NCBI RefSeq assembly: GCF_004339725.1
Contig: NZ_SMGK01000001.1
Span: 186,001-250,000, forward strand
Length of the DNA: 64,000 nucleotides
From: Acidipila rosea
GTDB taxonomy: Bacteria; Acidobacteriota; Terriglobia; Terriglobales; Acidobacteriaceae
Direction of reading: 5' to 3'
Part shown: positions 1 through 8,939 of the stretch, piece after piece
Layout of the letters: every line of letters begins with the position of its first letter
How positions within the stretch are numbered: position 1 is the stretch's first letter
Position numbers and translations under genes: made by a program
The notes under the pieces: generated by a model
What the model saw: the letters and a program-made list of their open reading frames with translations, nothing else
Databases searched by the model: none
Told to the model about the DNA's origin: nothing

Positions 1-1516
1 CGTTATCACCAAGGAGCAACTCGGAGAGTCCAACACCAACTACGCGCAGGGGGGCATCGCTGTCGCCATGAGCGGACAGGAGGATGTCTCGCTGCACCTT
101 GAGGACACGGTGGCAGCGGGGGATGGTCTCGTTGATCGGGAGGCAGCCCGCGTGCTGGTGGAGGAGGGTCCGCTGCGCGTTGAGGAGCTGCTGGCCTGGG
201 GTACAGGATTCGATCGGATGGATGGCAAGCTGATGCTCACCCGCGAAGGGGCGCATAGCCGCAACCGCATCCTGCACGCGAATGGAGATGCAACGGGCGC
301 TGAAATCGGACGTTCGCTTCTGCGGCATGCGCGTGCGCTCGCCAACCTCACGCTGCTGGAGTGGACGATGTGCGTCGATCTGCTGGTGGAGGATGGCAGC
401 GTCGTGGGCCTTACGCTGCTGGATCGCGAAGGCGTCTTCCACTCGGTCAGAGCCCGTGCTGTGCTGCTGGCGAGCGGCGGAGCGGGGCAAGTCTATAGCG
501 ACACAACCAATCCCGCCGTGGCTACCGGGGATGGCATTGCCATGGCGGCGCGTGCCGGCGCCGAGATCTCGGACATGGAGTTCTATCAGTTTCACCCGAC
601 GGCATTGAGCCTGAGCGGCGTGCCGCGCTTCCTTCTTTCTGAGGCGCTGCGCGGCGAGGGAGCGTGGCTGCGCAATGCCGCCGGTGAGCGCTTCATGGTG
701 CGCTATCATCCCCTGCTGGAGCTTGCGCCGCGCGATGTCGTGGCCCGCGCCATTACCCGTGAGGGCTTCCACGGCAAGGTCTATCTCGACATGCGGCACG
801 TGCAGGGGATCGACCTGGCGCAGCGGTTTCCTGGCATCTCGCGTTTTCTCGCGCAGCATGGACTTTCGCTCGCCACCGATCTCATTCCGGTGAGACCGGC
901 CGCGCACTACCTGATGGGCGGCGTTCGCACAGACCTGGATGGGCGCGCATCGCTGCCTCGCCTCTACGCGGCTGGGGAAGCTGCCTGCACCGGCGTCCAC
1001 GGGGCGAACCGGCTTGCCAGCAACTCGCTGCTGGAGGGGCTGGTCTTTGGCGCGCGCGCAGCCCGCGCCATGCGCGAGGCACCAGCTCTGCCAGGGGACG
1101 CCGTGCAGCCCACCCCGGCGATCATGCCCGAGAGCACCGCTACGAATGATGCGGCCCGCACGAGGCTGCGCAACACCATGTGGCAGAACGCGGGCCTGCT
1201 GCGCGACGCCGGGCAGCTTCACCGGGCGCAGTCCGACCTCGGGGAGATTGCTGCGGCCCTGCCGTTGCATCCCGCCACGCGCGAAGCACTGGAACTGCGC
1301 AACCTGCATGTCATCGGAGATTTAATTGTGCGCTCGGCGCTGGCTCGCGAGGAGAGCCGCGGCGCACACTTCCGCAGCGACTTTCCGGTTCGCGACGACG
1401 TGCATTTTCAGCGACACTCCGTCGTCCATGATGGGCATGTCAGCTTTCCCGCGAGGCATGCGGCGGAGCTTGCAGCTGTCTCTCCTTCCGGCGCAGACCA
1501 AGACCAGGCAGTCTAG
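1..1516 (+). CDS. nadB: L-aspartate oxidase (5' end missing)
   Basis: FAD-dependent oxidation of L-aspartate to iminoaspartate, the first step of de novo NAD synthesis; cytoplasmic. The reading frame is open from base 2, so the true start and the N-terminal FAD dinucleotide-binding loop lie outside the window; about 504 residues are visible. Family motifs seen in order are NTNYAQGGIAVA at the visible start, GATGAEIGR-like text, QFHPTAL, RGEGAWL, HYLMGGV and GEAACTGVHGANRLASNS, followed by a C-terminal helical domain. These match the succinate dehydrogenase/fumarate reductase flavoprotein fold, and the HGANRLASNSLLEGLVFG region is typical of NadB. It converges on trpC with a 12-base gap. nadA and nadC are not in view. 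Confidence 0.95.
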   Translation, partial: VITKEQLGESNTNYAQGGIAVAMSGQEDVSLHLEDTVAAGDGLVDREAARVLVEEGPLRVEELLAWGTGFDRMDGKLMLTREGAHSRNRILHANGDATGAEIGRSLLRHARALANLTLLEWTMCVDLLVEDGSVVGLTLLDREGVFHSVRARAVLLASGGAGQVYSDTTNPAVATGDGIAMAARAGAEISDMEFYQFHPTALSLSGVPRFLLSEALRGEGAWLRNAAGERFMVRYHPLLELAPRDVVARAITREGFHGKVYLDMRHVQGIDLAQRFPGISRFLAQHGLSLATDLIPVRPAAHYLMGGVRTDLDGRASLPRLYAAGEAACTGVHGANRLASNSLLEGLVFGARAARAMREAPALPGDAVQPTPAIMPESTATNDAARTRLRNTMWQNAGLLRDAGQLHRAQSDLGEIAAALPLHPATREALELRNLHVIGDLIVRSALAREESRGAHFRSDFPVRDDVHFQRHSVVHDGHVSFPARHAAELAAVSPSGADQDQAV

Positions 1517-1528
1517 GCGCGGCGATGC

Positions 1529-2323
1529 TTAAACGCGCGCGTCCGCTGGCGACAGCAGCGCCTCAAGCGCCGCGCCCGGCGAACTCTGACGCATCAGCGA
1601 CTCGCCGATCAGGAAGGCGTGGAAGCCTGCTTCCCGCAGCCGGTTGAGGTCATCGAGGGTGTGGATGCCGCTCTCGGCCACATGGACAGCGTGGCGCGGC
1701 AGCTTCTCCACCAGTGCGAGGGATGTCTCCAGCCGCACCTCAAAGGTGGTGAGGTCGCGGTTGTTCACCCCATACGCGGCGCAGCCCAGAGCGCTCACGC
1801 GGTCCAGCTCTTCCGCTGTATGCACTTCGCACAGTACGTCGAGCTCGTAGCGGCGCGCAGCCGCGTTCAGGTGGGTAAGCTCCGCATCGGTGAGCGCAGC
1901 GGCGATCAGCAGAATCGCGTCTGCCCGGTGCGCGCGCGCCTCGACAATCTGGTATTCGTCCACCATGAAATCCTTGCGCAGGCAGGGAATCGCCACGGCC
2001 GCTGAAGCAAGTTCAAGGTTGCGCAGGCTGCCCTGAAAAAAAGGCTCGTCGGTGAGCACGGAGAGCGCCGCCGCACCTGCTCCGGCCAGCTCTCGCGCCA
2101 GCGCCGGTGGATCGAACTCGGGGCGAATGAGACCCTTGGACGGCGAAGCCTTCTTGAGCTCCGCCAGGATCGCCGGGCCGCTGGCGGCCTTTGCACGGAG
2201 AGCGCTGGCAAAGCCGCGCGGCGTGTGCTCGGCAGCGAGCCGCTCAAGCGCGGCAACAGGGGTTGCGGCCTTGCGCTCGGCAACCGTATGCCGGGTGCGA
2301 TTCAGAATGCGTTCAAGATGCAC
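1529..2323 (-). CDS. trpC: Indole-3-glycerol phosphate synthase
   Basis: Closes the indole ring from CdRP in tryptophan synthesis; cytoplasmic (beta/alpha)8 barrel. The protein has 264 residues, the usual length for a monofunctional TrpC. Visible signatures are AELKKASPSKG (catalytic Lys and substrate loop), LTDEPFFQGS, LRKDFMVDEYQ (catalytic KDF) and the phosphate-binding ESGIHT near the C-terminus. The ATG at 2323 begins MHLERILNRTR, the normal N-terminus. No other trp gene is adjacent, so the pathway is dispersed here. It is convergent with nadB and divergent from the GH79 gene. Confidence 0.96.
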   Translation of the reverse strand: MHLERILNRTRHTVAERKAATPVAALERLAAEHTPRGFASALRAKAASGPAILAELKKASPSKGLIRPEFDPPALARELAGAGAAALSVLTDEPFFQGSLRNLELASAAVAIPCLRKDFMVDEYQIVEARAHRADAILLIAAALTDAELTHLNAAARRYELDVLCEVHTAEELDRVSALGCAAYGVNNRDLTTFEVRLETSLALVEKLPRHAVHVAESGIHTLDDLNRLREAGFHAFLIGESLMRQSSPGAALEALLSPADARV

Positions 2324-2452
2324 GCGTGTAGATCCTCCCCCTCAGTATAGCGAGGGCTTGTGAGGCCCGCGGTGAGATTGACTGGCTCGCGAAGGTCGCT
2401 GTATATCTTCCTGCGTCCTGGTGTGGCCGGACATTTACGAGGTATATCTGTA

Positions 2453-4051
2453 ATGCGCATACGCACTGGTTACGGGTCATATAGCACTCTCGGTTGCGTG
2501 CTGCTTACGATTATTGCCGCAGCTCCGGTGGCTGTTGATGCTCAATCTGCAGATTTGAATCCGGCAAAGATGCCGAGGCTGGGCTCCGTCAGCGAGCGCT
2601 ACCAGTCGTTCAATGTCGAGATGCTTGAAGTTACCGGGGGAAAGTTCTGGGCCCCTTATAATCAGGCTTCGGAGCACCCTCCTGCGTCCGTGGCTTCGAA
2701 TCAAAGCACCCCGGCGGGCATGGACCCCTCACTTTATCGTTATCGTTCGCCCATCGATCTGACCAATCCACGCCTGCGCAGGATGGCTGCCGCTCTGGGC
2801 CCATCGTACTTGCGGGTGAGCGGAACGTGGGCGAATTCGACATACTTCGAGGATGCGGCTCAGCCCCAGCTTGCGAAGCCGCCCGCGGGATTCAAAAGTG
2901 TGCTGACTCGAAAGCAGTGGAAGGGCGTCGTAGACTTTGCGCACGCAGTGGATGCGGAGATTGTGACCTCCTTTGCCATCAGCCCGGGAGTACGCGATGC
3001 GCAGGGCATGTGGACTCCGGTGGAGGCTCGAAAGTTTCTGGCTTATACGAAGAGCATCGGTGGAAGCATTGCAGCGGCAGAGATGTTCAACGAGCCCAAC
3101 TTTGCAAGCATGGGCGGCGCGCCCAAAGGTTACGATGCGAAGCAGTACGGCAAAGATTTTCAGGCGTTTGAGTCCTTCGTAAGAGAGGCTGCTCCTGCGA
3201 TGAAAGTGCTGGGCCCCGGGTCTGTGGGGGAGGGGCAGCCACTGGGTGATGCGGTCGGGATTCATATGCTCAGGTCGGAAGACATGCTTGCGGCTATGAA
3301 TCGGAAAGTCGATGTGTTTTCCTACCATTTCTATGGCGGCGTATCGCAACGGTGCGTCAGGCCCGGCACCACAGCCCTGTCAACTCCGGACAAGGCTTTG
3401 ACGCGAGAGTGGTTGTTTCGCACGGTAGCCGATGAAAAGTATTATGCAAAGCTGCGTGACCGTTTCGACCCGGGCAAGCCAATCTGGGTCACGGAGACAG
3501 GAGAGACGGCCTGTGGCGGAAATCCATGGGCCGCGGACTTCATTGACAGCTTCCGCTATCTGAATCAGCTGGGGGTGCTGGCGAAACTTGGGGTGCAGGT
3601 GGTGATGCACAATACGCTCGCGGCCAGCGACTATGCGTTCATTGACGAGCGTACCCTGCAGCCAAGGCCGAACTACTGGTCGGCCTTGCTGTGGCGCAAG
3701 CTTATGGGGACTACCGTGCTCGATGCCGGCCCCTCTCCTTCGGCGGATCTCTATCTCTACGCGCATTGTCTACGGGGGCGCTCAGGGGATGTAGCGCTGC
3801 TTGCCATCAATGCGGATAGGTCGGAGAGCAAAGAGGTTTCGCTACCGATGGAGGGCGAGCGCTACACTCTTTCAGCCGCAAACCTGATGGACAACAAGGT
3901 GGATCTTAATGGGCAGGCGTTGGAGTTGACGGCAGATGGCAATGTTCCAGCACTGCATGGCGTCAAGACAAAACGCGGGAAGGTCGTGCTGCCTGCCGCC
4001 AGCATTACCTTTATCGCGCTGGATGGTGTGAAGAACGCCAGTTGCCAGTAG
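2453..4051 (+). CDS. Secreted GH79-type glycoside hydrolase (beta-glucuronidase/heparanase-like)
   Basis: Predicted retaining glycosidase acting on glucuronide-containing glycans outside the cytoplasm. From the ATG at 2453, which has a GAGG about 10 bases upstream, the product is 532 residues. It has a signal peptide ending near VAVDAQ, a (beta/alpha)8 barrel and a C-terminal beta domain. The clan-A acid/base is visible as FNEPN (Glu214) and the nucleophile as VTETGE (Glu348). The YHFYGG segment also fits GH79. The frame stays open upstream to 2360, but that N-terminus would bury the signal peptide. A GH79 beta-glucuronidase is known from Acidobacterium capsulatum. The exact substrate cannot be told from sequence. 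Confidence 0.82.
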   Translation: MRIRTGYGSYSTLGCVLLTIIAAAPVAVDAQSADLNPAKMPRLGSVSERYQSFNVEMLEVTGGKFWAPYNQASEHPPASVASNQSTPAGMDPSLYRYRSPIDLTNPRLRRMAAALGPSYLRVSGTWANSTYFEDAAQPQLAKPPAGFKSVLTRKQWKGVVDFAHAVDAEIVTSFAISPGVRDAQGMWTPVEARKFLAYTKSIGGSIAAAEMFNEPNFASMGGAPKGYDAKQYGKDFQAFESFVREAAPAMKVLGPGSVGEGQPLGDAVGIHMLRSEDMLAAMNRKVDVFSYHFYGGVSQRCVRPGTTALSTPDKALTREWLFRTVADEKYYAKLRDRFDPGKPIWVTETGETACGGNPWAADFIDSFRYLNQLGVLAKLGVQVVMHNTLAASDYAFIDERTLQPRPNYWSALLWRKLMGTTVLDAGPSPSADLYLYAHCLRGRSGDVALLAINADRSESKEVSLPMEGERYTLSAANLMDNKVDLNGQALELTADGNVPALHGVKTKRGKVVLPAASITFIALDGVKNASCQ

Positions 4052-4205
4052 CCCCGGATGGTTCTTCCGCCCGGCTGATGATACCCATCCGCTCCACGCT
4101 GCTGGATCACGTGGAAGCGATGTTTCTAAACTGGGCCAGCCCTTTTGCAATTATGCCGATCTCACCCGCTACTATGAAGAGTTAGGGCACTCGAGGGAGA
4201 AGACA

Positions 4206-5780
4206 TTGGCTTACGACGGACTGCGGGACTGGATCAAGGCGCTCGACAAGGCAGGCGAGCTGAAGCGGGTGAGAGAAGAGGTCGATCCGATTCTCGAGAT
4301 CGCCGAAATCACCGATCGCGCTTCCAAGGCAGGCAAGCGCGGAGGCGCGAAAGGCTATGCGCCGGGCGGCCCGGCGCTGCTCTTTGAAAAGGTCAAGGGC
4401 TACCCCGGCGGCAGCGTGCTGATGAACCAGTTCGGCAGCGAGCGCCGGATGAAGCTTGCGCTGGGCGTCGATTCTCTGGACGAGATAGCGGGGCGCATTC
4501 GAGCGCTGCTCGAGGTCAAGTCGCCGGAGGGGCTGCTGGAGAAGCTCAAAATGCTGCCCATGCTCGCCGATATCGGCAAGTTCTTTCCCAAGGTTATCCC
4601 GAATCGCGACGCGCCCTGCAAGGAAGTCATTCTGCGCGAAAACTTCAGCGTCCTCGATTTCCCGGTGCTCCAGTGCTGGCCCATGGATGGCGGCCGCTTC
4701 ATCACGCTGCCCTGCGTCATCACCCGCGATCCGAAGACGGGCAAGCGCAATGTCGGCATGTATCGCATGCAGGTCTATGACGGGCAGACGACAGGCATGC
4801 ACTGGCAGCGGCAGAAGGTCGCCGCTGAACATATGCGCGAAAAGCTGCGCGCCGCGGCCGGCGAATCGCTCTCCGCGCGCGTGAATGCGATGGCCGAGAC
4901 AGCCGGTGGCACATCGAACATGGCGCTGACCAAGCTGAAGGGTGACCGGCTGGAGGTGGCCGTCGCCATCGGCACCGATCCGGCGACCACCTTCTCTGCC
5001 ATCGTGCCCGCGCCGCCAGAGGTTGAGGAGTTCATGATTGCGGGCTTCCTGCGTCAGAAGCCGGTGGAATTGGTTAAAGCGGAGACTGTGGATCTGGAAG
5101 TGCCTGCGCACGCTGAAATCATCCTCGAGGGCTACGTCAAACTGGACGAGCTGCGCTCCGAAGGCCCCTTTGGCGATCACACGGGCTTCTACACGATGGA
5201 AGACGAATACCCTGTCTTTCACATCACCTGCATCACGCACCGCCGAAATCCTGTTTATGCTGCGACCATTGTGGGCAAGCCGCCCATGGAAGACGCGTGG
5301 ATGGGCAAGGCTGTGGAGCGCATCTTTCTGCCGCTGATGCGGCTGACCATGCCTGAGATTGTGGACATCAACCTGCCGGTGGAGGGCGTGTTTCACAACC
5401 TGATGATCGTGAGCATCCGCAAGAGTTATGCAGGGCAGGCGCGCAAGGTGATGAACGGCATCTGGTCGACAGGGCAGGCCATGTTCACCAAGTGCGTTGT
5501 TGTCGTCGATGAGGACTGCGATGTGCAGGACCTGGGCGAAGTGACGCTGCGGGTGGCGAACAACATTGACCCTGAGCGCGACATCCAGTTCACGCTTGGC
5601 CCGGTCGACTCGCTTGACCACGCCTCGCGCCTGCCGAACTTCGGCAGCAAGATGGGGATCGACGCGACCCGCAAGTGGCAGGCCGAGGGCTTCACGCGTC
5701 CGTGGCCGCCGATGATCGAGATGGATGCCGCGACCAGAGCGCGGGTGGATGCGATCTGGAAGAAGCTGGGGATCGATTAA
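4206..5780 (+). CDS. UbiD-family prenylated-FMN decarboxylase
   Basis: Reversible (de)carboxylase of the UbiD family, needing prenylated FMN made by a UbiX partner; cytoplasmic. The 524 residues match family length. N-terminal LRDWIKALDKAGEL leads to the central GMYRMQVYDG and IGTDPATTF region. The loop LRSEGPFGDHTGFY (residues 316-329) carries the conserved Glu, and VGKPPMEDAWMG follows. The start is TTG with GGGAGA just upstream. A TTGCAA (4145-4150) and TACTAT (4170-4175) pair 19 bases apart may be a promoter. The substrate could be a quinone precursor, such as a menaquinone intermediate, or an aromatic acid. No ubiX or menaquinone gene lies alongside, so no pathway symbol is given. Confidence 0.88.
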   Translation: MAYDGLRDWIKALDKAGELKRVREEVDPILEIAEITDRASKAGKRGGAKGYAPGGPALLFEKVKGYPGGSVLMNQFGSERRMKLALGVDSLDEIAGRIRALLEVKSPEGLLEKLKMLPMLADIGKFFPKVIPNRDAPCKEVILRENFSVLDFPVLQCWPMDGGRFITLPCVITRDPKTGKRNVGMYRMQVYDGQTTGMHWQRQKVAAEHMREKLRAAAGESLSARVNAMAETAGGTSNMALTKLKGDRLEVAVAIGTDPATTFSAIVPAPPEVEEFMIAGFLRQKPVELVKAETVDLEVPAHAEIILEGYVKLDELRSEGPFGDHTGFYTMEDEYPVFHITCITHRRNPVYAATIVGKPPMEDAWMGKAVERIFLPLMRLTMPEIVDINLPVEGVFHNLMIVSIRKSYAGQARKVMNGIWSTGQAMFTKCVVVVDEDCDVQDLGEVTLRVANNIDPERDIQFTLGPVDSLDHASRLPNFGSKMGIDATRKWQAEGFTRPWPPMIEMDAATRARVDAIWKKLGID

Positions 5781-5787
5781 GCGGACC

Positions 5788-6348
5788 TTACGCTACCTGG
5801 GGCTGATGCTCCCCGCTGGAGGAGCTGTTCTGCGCCGCGTGCACGATGCCCACGCTCAGATTTATGCGGGCGATGTCGAAGGCCTTCGACTCGAGGAGGT
5901 TTTTGGTGCAGAGGCACAGCTCCATCATCCTCAGGTGCGACTCGCGGCCCAATTCGAGCCCAGCCGCAATGAGCACCGCATAAATCTCCACGCAGGAGGA
6001 GCGCGGGAACTCGAAGCTCATCTCGGCGCTCTCCGCTTCACAGATGCTGCGGCTCAGCACCCAGCCTCCGCAGGCCACCAGCGCACCGGTCAGGAAGCGG
6101 ACCAGCCGCTGCGGTTCATCCGTGCTGAGAGCCGCCAGTTTCAGGTCCCAGTCAATCAATTCAAGGTCGTCTCGCACACTGGATAGATCGGACCGGAGCG
6201 CCTGAAACTTCGCGGTACTTCCGTTTGGCCCGAAGGGTATACACTGCAGTTCCGGCTTGTTTTTGCCAGGGTGCTTCAAAAGGAAACACGTCATGGTTGT
6301 GGGCACGGGAACAGACCTGATCGAGATCGAGCGGATAGCGCACTCCAT
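5788..6348 (-). CDS. Hypothetical protein, overlaps acpS head to head
   Basis: Unrecognised family. The open frame gives up to 186 residues but the start is uncertain. ATG at 6348 would put the first 56 bases antisense inside acpS, ATG at 6294 shares the CATG at 6292-6295 with the acpS start, and a GTG near 6180 would remove the overlap. The body is helical, with the Cys-containing stretch ALVACGGWVLSRSICEAESA and a second run with MMELCLCTKNL. No signal peptide is convincing. The coding case rests on length and on an amino-acid composition unlike a simple shadow frame. Convergent with the UbiD gene, 7 bases apart. Confidence 0.5.
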   Translation of the reverse strand: MECAIRSISIRSVPVPTTMTCFLLKHPGKNKPELQCIPFGPNGSTAKFQALRSDLSSVRDDLELIDWDLKLAALSTDEPQRLVRFLTGALVACGGWVLSRSICEAESAEMSFEFPRSSCVEIYAVLIAAGLELGRESHLRMMELCLCTKNLLESKAFDIARINLSVGIVHAAQNSSSSGEHQPQVA

Positions 6349-6670
6349 CGAGCGCTATGGGCAGCGGTTTCTTGGGCGTGTTTTCACGCCTGGAGAGATT
6401 GCCTACTGCAGCCGCAAGAGAAACGCCGCGGAAAGCTACGCCGCGCGCTTTGCCGCCAAAGAGGCGGCAGCGAAGGCGCTGGGTACCGGCATGCAACACG
6501 GAGTTACCTGGAGAGAACTGGAAGTAAGGCGAAATGCGGGCGAACGGCCCACACTCCACCTGAGTGGACGCGCCCGTTCCATTGCCGAACGTCTGCAGGT
6601 AGGACACATCGCCCTCTCGCTGACGCATACTGAAACACTGGCCATGGCCATCGTGCAGATGGAGCGCTGA
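6293..6670 (+). CDS. acpS: Holo-[acyl-carrier-protein] synthase
   Basis: Transfers 4'-phosphopantetheine from CoA to the acyl carrier protein. 125 residues, the standard AcpS size. The N-terminus GTGTDLIEIERI carries the Mg-binding Asp8, and AARFAAKEAAAKALGTG carries the second metal ligand Glu and the CoA-binding helix. The ATG at 6293 is preferred over an upstream in-frame TTG at 6257 because AAAGGAAA sits about 8 bases before it and homologs begin just before GTDL. The gene is single, 24 bases before the S9 peptidase. Confidence 0.95.
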   Translation: MVVGTGTDLIEIERIAHSIERYGQRFLGRVFTPGEIAYCSRKRNAAESYAARFAAKEAAAKALGTGMQHGVTWRELEVRRNAGERPTLHLSGRARSIAERLQVGHIALSLTHTETLAMAIVQMER

Positions 6671-6694
6671 AGCGCAACCTGCTAGTATCCCGGC

Positions 6695-8728
6695 ATGCAC
6701 CTTCGCGCACGCCGCTCTCTGTTCGTCCTCCTTCCTCTTTGTGTTTTACCGGTCTTTGCCGTCGCGCAGGCTGCGAAACCTGCCGCCGACCCGCGCATAG
6801 CCCAGCTGCTGACCTCCCTGAGCCAGGTGCGCGGCGTGAGTGAAACCGCTCTCTCTCCCGACGGAAAGCAGATTGCCTGGGTGGTCGCGGCCGAGCATGG
6901 GGGCACCGATATTGAAGCGGCAGCCGTGACAAAGCCGGATGCTCCGCGCCGCCTGACCGCCTGCACGAGCGGGGCGGCCGGAACGGAAAACCACATCGCC
7001 TGGGCGCCGGATGGAAGCCAGCTGGCATTTTTCTCCGATTGCGGAGCAGACCACAAGACAGAGATCTACCTGGCCAAGCCGAAGGGCGGCACAGCCCGGA
7101 AGCTGACTGCGCTCAATGGCTATGCAAAATCGCTCAGCTGGGCGCCGGACGGCAAACATCTCGGCTTCCTCTATGTCGAGGGCGCGACGCGGCCCTCCGG
7201 CGCTCTGGCTGCGATGAAGCCGCCAGCGGGAGTGATAGGAGTGGAGGGGCTTGAAGTGCAGCGCGTGGCCGAGGCAGACGCCTCGACCGGCGAGCTTCGC
7301 CAGATCACCCCTGCCAACCTGCATGTCTATGAATTCGACTGGTCGGCGGACTCGGGAAAGCTGGCCTATGTCGCCGCTCCTCCGCCGGGAGAAAACAACT
7401 GGTGGGTGGCGAAGCTCTACACCCAGCCCGTCGATAGCGCGCAGCCGAAGGTGCTCTTCGACCCCGATACGACGCCGGGTCCGCTGCATGGGCTGCAGAT
7501 TGCCGTACCGCGCTGGTCGCCGGATGGCAGCAGGATCGCCTTCATTGGTGGCCTGATGAGCGACCAGGGGGCGACCGGCGGTGACCTGTATGCGATCGGC
7601 GCCGATGGCTCCGCAGCGCCTGTCGATCTGACCCCGGGTTCCAGCAAGACCATCTCCTGGATCACCTGGACGCCGCAGCAGCACATTATCGCGTCGGAGG
7701 TTGACGGCGGATCTGTCCGCGTGGCGGATTATCCGATGTCGGCCAGCGGGGCATCCGCAGGCCGCACGCTCTTCACCAGAGCGGCCTCCGTCGGTGACGG
7801 ACGGCTGGAGTTGAGCCTTTCGTTTGACCGTACCTTCGATCGCGTGGCCTTTGTAAGCAGCTCCTATGAAAGCGCGCCCGAGGTCTACACGGGCCCGGTC
7901 TCCGGCTCCCTCGCCGCCATCACCCATTACAACGATGCGCTGAAGCCCTCCTGGGGCAAGTCGGAGTCGGTCGAGTGGACGAATGAGGGCTTTCATGTGC
8001 AGGGCTGGCTGATCTACCCGGCAGACTACGACCCTGCGAAGAAGTACCCGATGATCGTCATGGTTCACGGCGGCCCGTCGTCCGCAGTGCTGCCGCGCTG
8101 GCCCTATGCCGGTTATGGCGGGGTACCTTTTGCCTCACTGGGTTATTTCGTGCTCATGCCGAATCCGCGCGGCAGCTATGGGCAGGGTGAGCAGTTCACC
8201 ATGGCGAATCGCAAGGATTTCGGCTACGGCGACCTGCGTGACATCCTCGCTGGCGTCGATGCCGTTGAGAAGAACCACCCCATCGACAACCATCGCCTTG
8301 GACTCACCGGCTGGAGCTATGGCGGCTTCATGACCATGTTTGCCGTCACCCAGACGCACCGCTTCCATGCGGCTGTCGCAGGCGCGGGCATTGCCAACTG
8401 GAAGAGCTACTACGGAGAGAACTCGATCGATCAATGGATGGTGCCGTTCTTCGGCGCATCGGTTTATGACGATCCCGGAGTTTACGCCAAGAGCTCGGCG
8501 ATCAACTTTATCCATAACGTGAAAACCCCGACGCTCGTGGTGGTGGGCGACCGCGACGGGGAGTGCCCTGCGCCGCAGTCGTTCGAGTTCTGGCATGCTC
8601 TGCGTGCCGAGCATGTGCCCACCGAGCTTGTCGTTTATCCGAATGAGGGTCACGGCTTCGTTTCTCCGGAGCATCGTCGCGACGTTCTGGAGCGGGCTTT
8701 GGGCTGGTTTGAGCAGTACATGCCCTGA
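6695..8728 (+). CDS. Exported S9-family prolyl oligopeptidase-like serine peptidase
   Basis: Dipeptidyl/acylaminoacyl-peptidase type enzyme, predicted periplasmic. 677 residues. There is an N-terminal hydrophobic signal peptide (cleavage near VAVAQA) and then a WD40-like beta-propeller with repeated APDG/SPDG motifs (residues about 35-410). The C-terminal alpha/beta hydrolase domain has Ser541 in GWSYGG, Asp619 in VGDRDGE and His653 in EGHGF, the complete S9 triad. The oxyanion region is MVHGGPSS. Substrate cannot be assigned. ATG 6695 lies close downstream of acpS, so co-transcription is possible. Confidence 0.9.
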   Translation: MHLRARRSLFVLLPLCVLPVFAVAQAAKPAADPRIAQLLTSLSQVRGVSETALSPDGKQIAWVVAAEHGGTDIEAAAVTKPDAPRRLTACTSGAAGTENHIAWAPDGSQLAFFSDCGADHKTEIYLAKPKGGTARKLTALNGYAKSLSWAPDGKHLGFLYVEGATRPSGALAAMKPPAGVIGVEGLEVQRVAEADASTGELRQITPANLHVYEFDWSADSGKLAYVAAPPPGENNWWVAKLYTQPVDSAQPKVLFDPDTTPGPLHGLQIAVPRWSPDGSRIAFIGGLMSDQGATGGDLYAIGADGSAAPVDLTPGSSKTISWITWTPQQHIIASEVDGGSVRVADYPMSASGASAGRTLFTRAASVGDGRLELSLSFDRTFDRVAFVSSSYESAPEVYTGPVSGSLAAITHYNDALKPSWGKSESVEWTNEGFHVQGWLIYPADYDPAKKYPMIVMVHGGPSSAVLPRWPYAGYGGVPFASLGYFVLMPNPRGSYGQGEQFTMANRKDFGYGDLRDILAGVDAVEKNHPIDNHRLGLTGWSYGGFMTMFAVTQTHRFHAAVAGAGIANWKSYYGENSIDQWMVPFFGASVYDDPGVYAKSSAINFIHNVKTPTLVVVGDRDGECPAPQSFEFWHALRAEHVPTELVVYPNEGHGFVSPEHRRDVLERALGWFEQYMP

Positions 8729-8939
8729 GATTTGCCGCGGCGCCGGGCGTTTGGAACCAGGAGCGGGTCTGCCTTCCCCTGGTTCTCCGGCGCAGTCTTG
8801 TTGCCTCGCCCTTGCCGAAGCACCCGCCAGCTTTTACACTCAAGCTTCGGGTCTATATCTTTCATCAGGAAGGGAACCGGGTGATCCCTGGTTCTTTCAA
8901 CCGTTCATGCAGTAGCAGCGGCATGGGCGGGGAGGTTTC
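8729..8939. other. Intergenic region with a weak hairpin
   Basis: 211 bases between the S9 peptidase and the lipoprotein gene. GAACCAGG (8754-8761) can pair with CCTGGTTC (8778-8785) across a 16-base loop, a weak terminator candidate without a T tract. GGGGAGG just before 8940 is the ribosome-binding site of the next gene. Nothing else was recognised. Confidence 0.4.

Noticed and set aside
4182-5621. 479-codon open frame on the minus strand across the UbiD gene
   Set aside because: It lies wholly antisense to a clear UbiD gene. Its His/Arg-rich composition is that of a shadow frame in high-GC DNA.
6746-8068. 440-codon minus-strand frame inside the S9 peptidase gene
   Set aside because: Arg-rich and antisense to a gene with intact catalytic motifs; no domain of its own.
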